From contig JACKFD010000006.1 in NCBI GenBank assembly GCA_020632655.1, positions 248,001 to 312,000 on the forward strand: 64,000 nucleotides of DNA, read 5' to 3'. Each line of letters starts with the position of its first letter. Position 1 is the first letter of the stretch. The notes under the pieces are model-generated. The model was given only the letters and a program-made list of their open reading frames with translations, was not told the DNA's origin and made no database searches. The stretch comes from Spirochaetaceae bacterium (GTDB taxonomy: Bacteria > Myxococcota_A > UBA9160 > UBA4427). Shown one piece after another: positions 17,485 to 24,340 of the stretch. Both the position numbers and the translations under genes were made by a program.

Positions 17485-18657
17485 TCAGAAGAGCGGCTCG
17501 TCGACCTGGGAGGCCGGGATCACGTAGTAGAGCCCCGGAAAGGCCGGCTCCGCCTGCCGCACCCGCTCGTAGAAGGCCCGCACGAGGTCGCCCGCCCGCG
17601 TCTCGCGATAGAGCCAGCTCTCCGCCTGCCGCGCCGCCGGCACGTGCTCGGAGAGTCCGAGCGCGGCCTCCTCGTAGTAGGTGCGCAGATCCATCAGCAG
17701 GGTCGGGAAGTCGCCGCCCGCCACCTCGACCTCGTGCCAGGGCGCCCCCTCCGCGACCGCGACGAGCGCACGCATCGCCTCGGGCAGCCCCTCCGCGTCG
17801 ACCACGCGTCCGACCTGCGTGCCGCCATGGCGCGCGCGGGCGCGCTCCCAGGCCGGTCGCAGCCCGCGCGCCTCGTCGATCGCCGGATGTTCCGTCGGAT
17901 CCCGTCGCGGCGGCAGCGGACAGGCGAGCGGTGTGTCGACCTCGTCGTGGATCGCCTCACCGAAGTCTGCGAGAACGGGTCCGTCGCGCCGCGGCAGCAG
18001 GGCGAAGGCCGCGTCGAGGACCCGCCGCTGCCAGGCGGCGTCCCCGGGACGACCGAGCGGACGTCCGAGCGGGAACTCGCAGTAGAGCGCGCGGGGCGGC
18101 CGGCCGGCCTCCGCCTGCGGACGATTGGAGACGAGCGCGACCGTCGCGATGCCGGCCGCCTCGAGCCCTCGTGCGAGCGCACTCACGGTGCGCGTGCACA
18201 TCGGTCAGACGGGTGTGAGCAGGGCGATGTCGACGCCGTCGCCGCGCAGGATCCGCGCCAGCCGCGGCGCCGTGTCGAGCTCGAAGGTCGCCAGCTCGAA
18301 GGTCGAGCCGAGCAGCGAGGCGTGCCGCGGCGCGACGCCGCCGATCGCGCCCGATCGCGCCATCTCGGCGAGGCGATCGATCGGGTAGACGACGTTGCGG
18401 TCGGCGGCGAAGCCGGTGCGATCGAAGTTCGTGCTGTTGTGGGCCATCACGAGGCGATCCTCGTCGCGGTCGAAGAGCCGGAAATCGTGGCTGCCCTCGG
18501 GCCACGGCTCGCCCGGATGCGCGAGCGCCGCGCTCGTGACGATCGCGACCGTCGCCTCGACGAGCGGCGGCGCCGGGGCGGTTCGGACGTCCGCGAGCGC
18601 GTAGCCCGGCGGCACGCTGCCGACGGCCTGCCTCATCTGCTCGTCTGCTCGCATCAT
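17485..18657 (-). CDS. GRDB-family selenoprotein, UGA read as selenocysteine
   Basis: Read through one in-frame UGA at 18207-18205, this is a 390-residue protein with Sec at position 151. The N-terminal part has NFDRTGFAADRNVVYPIDRL, a pattern typical of the substrate-binding B subunit of glycine/sarcosine/betaine and D-proline reductases (GRDB). The UGA sits in LLTPV-U-PMCTRTV, matching the UxxCTR redox site of GrdB. The sequence after the UGA continues the family (LEAAGIATVAL). A hairpin follows the UGA at SECIS distance. GGAGGGG precedes the ATG pair. It is the last gene of a minus-strand cluster after a BKACE and a hydrolase. No GrdA-like partner is nearby, so substrate and electron carrier are unknown. 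A plain gene-finder would split it at the UGA into 17485-18201 and 18205-18657. Confidence 0.88.
18170..18200 (-). promoter_or_regulatory. Predicted bacterial SECIS hairpin
   Basis: Immediately after the UGA the mRNA can fold as a 5-bp outer stem (18200-18196 with 18174-18170), a 2x2 internal loop, and a 6-bp GCGCAC/GUGCGC inner stem with apical loop CGUGA. Seventeen bases separate the UGA from the loop, and G is the second loop base. Both fit published bacterial SECIS rules. High GC makes chance hairpins common, so the support comes mainly from its position. Confidence 0.7.
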
Positions 18658-18705
18658 CCCCCCTCCGCGCCCGGCACGGCCGCCCGGCGACCCATGGCCC
18701 TCGTG

Positions 18706-19680
18706 CTAGGCGCGACCCGCTGCGCGATCCCGGAGCTCCGAGAAGTAGAAGCGCGCGACCTCGTTCAGCACGTCCGCCCGCTCCCACTGCAGGAAATGAC
18801 CGCTCTCGGGCACGACGAGCGGCCCCGTCCGGTTCGGGAAGGCGATCTCGCAGCGCTTCGGGAAGTCCGTCGGCACGACGTGGTCGTCGGGACCGTAGAG
18901 GATCAGCGTCGGCGTCGCGGTCTTCTGCGTGACGAGCGGCATCTCGCTCATCGGGCGCCCATGCTCGAGCTGATATGGCGCCCAGGCCGCCGCGAGCCGT
19001 TCGATGTCCGCGAAGGGCTCGGTCATGAAGTCGTAGTCGGCCTCCTCGAAGGCGCCCGGCGAGGCCCAGAGCCGGTGCTCGTAGCAGTCCCGCACCCATT
19101 GGCGGCAGCGCGCGGGCGTGTCGAGCTCGCGGCGCAGCGCCTCGTGGTCGCGCCCCTGACGGATCCGGTAGTCGCCCGTCGGACCGTGCTCGAGGGGCAC
19201 GAGGGAGAGCCCCTGCGCGGCGTACCAGGCGGCCTCCTCGGGCACGATCGGCGCGACCGTGTTGAAGAAGATCATGCGATCGACGTGGGCCGGGAAGCGA
19301 TTCGCGAGATCGACGTTCACGACGCCGCCCACGTCGCCGCCGATCAGCCCGAAGCGTTCGTGGCCGAGCACGTCGTGGACGAGTGTGAAGACGTCGCGGG
19401 AGTAGAGGACCAGGTCGTACTCGTCCTGCTCGGACAGATCCGAGTCTCCGTAGCCGCGCAGGTCGGGCACGATCACCTCGTAGCCGGCCTCGGCGAGGGG
19501 GCGGATGTTCCGCCACCAGATCCGTTTGGTCTCGGGATAGCCGTGCACGAGCACGAGCGGATAGCCGCCGACCCCCTCGCGCACGTAGGCGAGGCGCATG
19601 CCGGGCGCGACCTCGGCGCGATGGATCTCGAACGCGTCCGAGGGCGGCGTCTCGGGCTGGGGCGGACGGGGACGCGACAT
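18706..19680 (-). CDS. Alpha/beta hydrolase, epoxide hydrolase-like
   Basis: Cytoplasmic alpha/beta hydrolase of 324 residues. The oxyanion motif is HGYPET, the nucleophile elbow is GGDVGG with Asp116 in place of Ser, the acid is in YGPDDHVV, and the catalytic His is in ESGHFLQWE. An Asp nucleophile with HGYP points to the epoxide hydrolase/haloalkane dehalogenase group, and Tyr residues in the cap fit epoxide hydrolase. It lies between the BKACE gene (60 bases) and the GRDB selenoprotein gene (48 bases), all on the minus strand. Confidence 0.9.
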   Translation of the reverse strand: MSRPRPPQPETPPSDAFEIHRAEVAPGMRLAYVREGVGGYPLVLVHGYPETKRIWWRNIRPLAEAGYEVIVPDLRGYGDSDLSEQDEYDLVLYSRDVFTLVHDVLGHERFGLIGGDVGGVVNVDLANRFPAHVDRMIFFNTVAPIVPEEAAWYAAQGLSLVPLEHGPTGDYRIRQGRDHEALRRELDTPARCRQWVRDCYEHRLWASPGAFEEADYDFMTEPFADIERLAAAWAPYQLEHGRPMSEMPLVTQKTATPTLILYGPDDHVVPTDFPKRCEIAFPNRTGPLVVPESGHFLQWERADVLNEVARFYFSELRDRAAGRA

Positions 19681-19740
19681 GGGGCGGGGATCTCCTCGAT
19701 CGGCGTGCGCAGGGATGACGAGCTTCGTGCGACGTCGGGC

Positions 19741-20628
19741 TCAGTCGCCGAGCCCCAGCATCGCACGCGCCTCGTCCGGTGTCGCGACCTCGCGGCCGTG
19801 GCGGCGCGCGAGCGCGACGACCGCAGCCACGACGTCGGCATTCGTCGGCCGTCCGCCGGCGAGCTCGGGGTAGGCGTAGTCTCCGAGCCCGATCGCGACG
19901 TGGCCGCCCCGGGCGATCGCATGCTCGACGAGGGGCAGCGCATTCGCGCCATAGCAGGCCGCCGCCCAGAGACAGTCGGCGCGCGCGGGCACGAAGTCGA
20001 CGAGCGCCTGCAGCCCGGCGATCGTGCCGGGATGCCCCGCGATCAGCCCGCCCTCGGTCGTGAAGAGCTCGACCAGCATGCGCCGCGGCAGGACGCCCGT
20101 CTCGACGAAGGCCTCGAGCAGTCGCAGCGAGCCCACGTTCCAGATCGCGGCCATGGGAGCGGCCCCCGCCGCCCGCGTCCGTGCGGCGAGCGTCTTCAAG
20201 GTGCCCACCGAGTTGTGGTAGACGAGGTCGTCGCCGGCGACCGCGGGCTGGCCCGGCTGCCAGATCGCGAGGGAGAGACTGGCGAGATCGAGGGGCACGA
20301 GATCCGCGCGCGTCGCTTCGTCCTTCGCCATCGCCTCGATGTGCCCGATGCGCGCATCGAGATCCGTCACGGTATTCGCGCCGAGAGTGGGCATCACGAT
20401 CGCGTCGCAGGCCGCGCGGATGCGACGTGCCGCGTCGGCGTAGAGGGCTGCGTCCGACGAGGGTGCGCCGGTCTCGGGGTCGCGGGCGTGGTAGTGGACG
20501 ATGGCGGCGCCCGCCTCGCGGCAGAGCGCGGCGTCCCGCGCGATCTCCTCGGGCGAGAAGGGCACGTTCGGGTTGGGATCGCGGGGCGTGTACTCGTTCA
20601 GCCGCGCGTCGATCACGAGCTTGTCCAG
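19741..20628 (-). CDS. BKACE (DUF849) beta-keto acid cleavage enzyme
   Basis: TIM-barrel enzyme of 295 residues of the family that condenses beta-keto acids with acetyl-CoA, releasing acetoacetate and a new acyl-CoA. The zinc-binding VHYHARD and the C-terminal HVAIGLGDYAY region, which replaces the more usual VGLED, are visible, as is SVGTLKTLA. The likely start is CTG at 20628: GGAGGTG lies five bases upstream and the product then begins LDKLVIDARLNEYTPR. A GTG four codons later is the alternative. It heads the operon with the epoxide-hydrolase-like and GRDB genes. Confidence 0.9.
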   Translation of the reverse strand: MDKLVIDARLNEYTPRDPNPNVPFSPEEIARDAALCREAGAAIVHYHARDPETGAPSSDAALYADAARRIRAACDAIVMPTLGANTVTDLDARIGHIEAMAKDEATRADLVPLDLASLSLAIWQPGQPAVAGDDLVYHNSVGTLKTLAARTRAAGAAPMAAIWNVGSLRLLEAFVETGVLPRRMLVELFTTEGGLIAGHPGTIAGLQALVDFVPARADCLWAAACYGANALPLVEHAIARGGHVAIGLGDYAYPELAGGRPTNADVVAAVVALARRHGREVATPDEARAMLGLGD

Positions 20629-20815
20629 GCTGGCACCTCCTCGGCATCGGCCGGCCTCCGGATGCGGCCGGGCACCCGACCGAGGATGACCGCCCGAGCG
20701 GCCCACCGCACGGGCCACGCCCGCGCCGGCCGATGCGGCATACTCGCGCGCCGAGCACCCGGCCCGAGCCCACATGCAGGCCGAGCCGGGACGCGAGCGC
20801 ACCGGAGGACGAGCC

Positions 20816-22519
20816 GTGTTCGACCTGATCATCCGCAACGCCCGCATCTGCGACGGGACGGGCGCGCCCGGCTACGTGGGCGACCTCGCCGTGCGCGACG
20901 GGCGCATCGCCGAGCTGGGCCCCGGTCCGACCCTCGCGAGCGCCGAGGCACACCGCACGGTCGACGCCGGCGGCCTCGTGCTCGCCCCGGGCTTCCTCGA
21001 CCCGCACACGCATTTCGATGCCCAGCTGACCTGGGACGGCCTCGCGCAGCCCTCCCTCGAGCACGGCGTCACGACCGTGATCCCGGGCAACTGCTCGCTC
21101 TCCCTCGCGCCGCTGCGCAGCGCGCATCGCGAGTTCCTCGGCGCCGTGTTCCGACAGATCGAGGAGATGCCCAAGAGCGCGTTCGATGCGGGACTGCGAT
21201 GGACCTGGGAGTCCTTCGGCGAGTACGTCGAGGCGATCGCGCCCGGCCTCGGGCTGAACGTCGCCCCCCTCGCCGGGCACAGCCTGCTGCGACTCTTCGT
21301 GCTCGGCTACGAGAGCCGCGACCGCTCGTCGACGCCCGAGGAGGTGCGCGCGCTGCAGGACCTGCTGCGCCGGAGCCTCGACGAGGGCGCGCTCGGGATG
21401 AGCACGAGCTTCTCCGACGTCGACCACGAGTTCCGGCCCGTGCCGAGCCGACTCGCGACGCTCGCGGAGCTCGACGCGCTCTGCGCCGTGCTCGGCGAGC
21501 GGGGCCGGCCCTTGCAGGTGCTGCCCGAGTTCTGGGAGGCGGACCTGCTCCGCACGCGCATCGACATGCTGGCGGAGCTCTCGCTGCGACACGGCATCCC
21601 GGTCCACTTCTCGCCGCTCTTCGAGAGCGAGGCGACGCCGGGGCTCGTCGAGGCGGCACTCGAGCGGCTCGAGCTCCAGGCGCGGCGCGGGGCGCGGGTG
21701 ACGGCGCAGATGCAGACGCGCCCGATCGACATCACCTTCGACGCCAGCCAGGCGAGCGCGGTCTTCGCGGCGATGCCGCTCTGGATGGGGACCCTGATGC
21801 AGGGACCCGAGGCGATCCGCAAGGCCTTCTCCGATCCGTCGACGCGCAAAGCCCTCGTCGCGGACAGCGAGACGGAGAACCGACCGATCGCGCTCTCGTT
21901 CACCCTCGCACAGACGCGTCTGTCGGCGGCGAAGGGTGCCTCGCGTTCGGACGTCGGGCGCACGCTCGGCGAGATCGCGCGCGAGCGCGGCGTGCATCCG
22001 GCGGAGGTGCTGATGGACGTGTCGCTCGCGGAGGACCTGGCGGCCCGCTTCACGGCGGCCTCCCTCGCCCACGCCGACGAGTCGAAGGTCGGCCCCGCCC
22101 TCACCCATCCGCTCGTGCAGATCGGCGCCGGAGACGGCGGCGCCCACGTCGCCCGCTTCGCGACCTACGGCGACACGGGCCATCTCTTCGCGCGCTTCGT
22201 CCGCGCGAATCCCGTCTTCGACGTCGAGGGCGCCGTCAAGCGCCTGACGAAGGACATCGCCGACGCCTGGGGCATCGCCGACCGCGGCCGGCTCGCGAAG
22301 GGCCTCGCCGCGGACCTCGTGCTCTTCGATCCCGACACGATCGACCGCGGCCCCGAGGAGCTCGCCTTCGACCTGCCCGGCGGTGGCGACGCCTTCCGCT
22401 TCGTGCGCCGCGCGCGGGGCGTGAAGGAGGTCTTCGTGGCCGGCACCTCGGTCCATCGCGACGGCGAGGGCTATTCGCAGGCGCGGCCCGGCGCGATCGT
22501 GGAAGGGCCGTCCCGATGA
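20816..22519 (+). CDS. N-acyl-D-amino-acid deacylase family amidohydrolase
   Basis: Amidohydrolase family 3 protein of 567 residues. It has the N-terminal beta domain FDLIIRNARICDGTG, the metal site PGFLDPHTHFDAQ, the PGNCSLS motif near the metal-binding Cys of D-aminoacylases, and GAGDGGAHVARF in the C-terminal barrel. Relatives remove acyl groups from N-acyl-D-amino acids. The GTG start at 20816 has GGAGG seven bases upstream. It overlaps the next small gene by four bases and is divergent from the BKACE operon. Confidence 0.92.
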   Translation: MFDLIIRNARICDGTGAPGYVGDLAVRDGRIAELGPGPTLASAEAHRTVDAGGLVLAPGFLDPHTHFDAQLTWDGLAQPSLEHGVTTVIPGNCSLSLAPLRSAHREFLGAVFRQIEEMPKSAFDAGLRWTWESFGEYVEAIAPGLGLNVAPLAGHSLLRLFVLGYESRDRSSTPEEVRALQDLLRRSLDEGALGMSTSFSDVDHEFRPVPSRLATLAELDALCAVLGERGRPLQVLPEFWEADLLRTRIDMLAELSLRHGIPVHFSPLFESEATPGLVEAALERLELQARRGARVTAQMQTRPIDITFDASQASAVFAAMPLWMGTLMQGPEAIRKAFSDPSTRKALVADSETENRPIALSFTLAQTRLSAAKGASRSDVGRTLGEIARERGVHPAEVLMDVSLAEDLAARFTAASLAHADESKVGPALTHPLVQIGAGDGGAHVARFATYGDTGHLFARFVRANPVFDVEGAVKRLTKDIADAWGIADRGRLAKGLAADLVLFDPDTIDRGPEELAFDLPGGGDAFRFVRRARGVKEVFVAGTSVHRDGEGYSQARPGAIVEGPSR

Positions 22520-22713
22520 AGACGCCCGAGCCCGTCCGCCGCTACGTCCATCCCGAGCCGGGCGAGGACTGGCCCGCGCTCGCGCAGCGCGTGGGGAGCG
22601 CCCTCGCCGCGCTCCAGAGCTGGAATCCGCATCTCGCGATCCGCCCGCCTCCGGTCGTGCTCACACCGATCGACGTCGTATTCGTCGAGCCACCCCGACC
22701 CGATGACGCCTGA
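22516..22713 (+). CDS. Small protein with degenerate LysM-like sequence
   Basis: Protein of 65 residues whose ATG overlaps the deacylase TGA (ATGA), so it is probably co-translated. The stretch DWPALAQRVGSALAALQSWNPHL followed by a hydrophobic strand resembles one LysM domain in pattern, but it lacks a clear glycine turn. It has no signal peptide. Function unknown. Its own stop region overlaps the next gene by 11 bases. Confidence 0.6.
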   Translation: MKTPEPVRRYVHPEPGEDWPALAQRVGSALAALQSWNPHLAIRPPPVVLTPIDVVFVEPPRPDDA

Positions 22714-23011
22714 GGATCGCCGGGACGCCGATCGGGACGACGACCCGGCCGCCGCCGCGCGCGTCTGCGCAGAACCCGTCAGCGCAGGAGAAGGCATCGT
22801 CGAGTCCGTCGGGCTCGACGTGGCCCACGACTCCGACGCATTGCTGATCGTCACGCTGCGATTCCCGAACGGGGGGCGCAGTCGCATCCCGCTCGCGGGG
22901 CCGGCCGTCGCCCGCGTGCTCGAGCGCCTCGGCCTCGCCGACGTGGGCGAGCTCGTCGGGCGGCCGTTCTCGGCGCTTGCGCCCGCCCTGCCGGTCAACG
23001 CAGGGGACTGA
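22703..23011 (+). CDS. Hypothetical protein, 102 residues
   Basis: The ATG at 22703 overlaps the previous gene by 11 bases, and the protein follows the deacylase operon. An acidic N-terminus (RRDADRDDD) precedes a compact region with strands SDALLIVTLRFPNGG and helices VARVLERLGL and VGELVGRPF. It contains no recognised motif and no signal peptide. Codon usage matches its neighbours, which supports it being real. Confidence 0.6.
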   Translation: MTPEDRRDADRDDDPAAAARVCAEPVSAGEGIVESVGLDVAHDSDALLIVTLRFPNGGRSRIPLAGPAVARVLERLGLADVGELVGRPFSALAPALPVNAGD

Positions 23012-23111
23012 GGACGCAGGGCGCACGACGGCCCCTGCGCGGACCGGCCCGGCGGGCTCGGCGGGCTCGGCGGGTGGGGTCGACGGGTGTCGTGCGCCCG
23101 GCGTCAGGGGC

Positions 23112-23117
23112 TAGACT
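23112..23117 (+). promoter_or_regulatory. Candidate -10 element TAGACT
   Basis: GGGGCTAGACTC lies 29 bases before the ATG of the amidohydrolase. It is followed by a short leader with an AGGAG ribosome-binding site. No convincing -35 box is visible. A short GGCGGGCTC direct repeat lies just upstream at 23051-23077. Confidence 0.4.
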
Positions 23118-23146
23118 CTCGCCGCCCGAACGCACAGGAGTCCCCC

Positions 23147-24340
23147 ATGAGCATCGATCTCGGTTACCAGCCCTTCGACTGCGACAACCACTACTACGAG
23201 GCGCGCGACGCCTTCACCCGGCACGTCCCGAAGCAGATGCAGCGACGCTGCGTGCAGTGGGCCGAGATCGACGGCCGTCTCCATCACGTCGTGGGCGGCA
23301 AGATCTCGCACGCCGTCAAGAACCCGACCTGGGATCCGATCGCCAAGCCCGGTGCGATCGCCGACTTCCTGCGCGGCAACCCCGACGGCACGAGCATGAT
23401 GAAGGCCCTGCGCGAGCGGGAGCCGCTGCCCGACTACTACATGGACCGGGACGCGCGCATCAAGAAGATGGACGAGCAGGGCATCGAGGCGATGTGGCTC
23501 TTCCCGACCCTCGGCGTGCTCTACGAGGAGCTGCTCAAGGAGGACACGGAGGCGGTCAAGACGCTCTTCCACGCCTTCAACCGATGGGTCGGAGAGGACT
23601 GGGGCGTCGCCTACCAGAACCGCATCTTCGGCGCGCCCTACATCACCCTCTGCGACGTCGACTTCGCCTGCGCCGAGCTCGAGTGGGCCCTCAAGGAGGG
23701 CGCCCGCGTCGTGTGCATGCGGCCCTCCGCGATCCACACGCCGGACGGCGTCTTCTCGCCCTCGCACACGCGCTTCGATCCCTTCTGGGCGCGGGTCTCC
23801 GAGGCCGGCATCACGGTCGTGATCCACGCCGGCGACTCCGGCTACACGACCCACGGCTACGTCAACGACGGCTTCACGGCCGACGCCGCCGGCGCCGCGA
23901 TGGCCCCGAACATCAAGCACTTCAACATCGAGCGGGCCGCCTACGATTTCCTGATCACCCTCGCCTTCGAGCGCCTCTTCGAGCGCTTCCCCGGCGTACG
24001 GATCGCGTCGATCGAGAACGGCGCCGAGTTCCTCCCGGATCTCTTCCGCAAGCTCCGCCAGTCCCGCGACCGCCTCAAGATCGCGAACTACTACAAGGAG
24101 GATCCGGGCCTGCTCTTCAAGGAGCACGTCTGGATCAACCCCTTCTGGGAGGACGACGTCTACGAGGTCGAGCATTTCATGGGCGCCGACCGCGTCATCT
24201 TCGGCTCCGACTGGCCGCATATCGAGGGCATGCCCCAGCCCCTCGACTACGTCGCGGAGCTCTCGAAGTTCGACGACGCGAAGAAGCAGAAGATCCTGCG
24301 TGACAACACGCGTACGCTGAACGAGCTGCGCCCCGCATGA
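23147..24340 (+). CDS. Amidohydrolase family 2 protein
   Basis: Metal-dependent TIM-barrel hydrolase or decarboxylase of 397 residues (Amidohydro_2). The N-terminal metal motif is DCDNHYYE, the barrel has VIHAGD, and the C-terminal GSDWPHIEGM carries the metal Asp. Relatives hydrolyse or decarboxylate cyclic and aromatic acids. AGGAG is six bases before the ATG. The stop overlaps the CoA-transferase ATG (ATGA), so the two probably act in one pathway. Confidence 0.92.
   Translation: MSIDLGYQPFDCDNHYYEARDAFTRHVPKQMQRRCVQWAEIDGRLHHVVGGKISHAVKNPTWDPIAKPGAIADFLRGNPDGTSMMKALREREPLPDYYMDRDARIKKMDEQGIEAMWLFPTLGVLYEELLKEDTEAVKTLFHAFNRWVGEDWGVAYQNRIFGAPYITLCDVDFACAELEWALKEGARVVCMRPSAIHTPDGVFSPSHTRFDPFWARVSEAGITVVIHAGDSGYTTHGYVNDGFTADAAGAAMAPNIKHFNIERAAYDFLITLAFERLFERFPGVRIASIENGAEFLPDLFRKLRQSRDRLKIANYYKEDPGLLFKEHVWINPFWEDDVYEVEHFMGADRVIFGSDWPHIEGMPQPLDYVAELSKFDDAKKQKILRDNTRTLNELRPA

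Noticed and set aside
18205..18657. GRDB gene as a simple pseudogene with a nonsense mutation
   Set aside because: The only interruption is TGA at a known Sec position, the rest is intact, and a SECIS-like hairpin follows.
17644..22713. A 1,689-codon open frame on the plus strand opposite several minus-strand genes
   Set aside because: It is a shadow caused by high GC at third positions. The opposite strand carries recognisable GRDB, hydrolase and BKACE proteins, and only its last 65 codons are a real small gene.
23051..23077. GGCGGGCTC short direct repeats as a regulatory array
   Set aside because: Only about three imperfect 9-base copies of low-complexity GC sequence, with no dyad or link to a gene.
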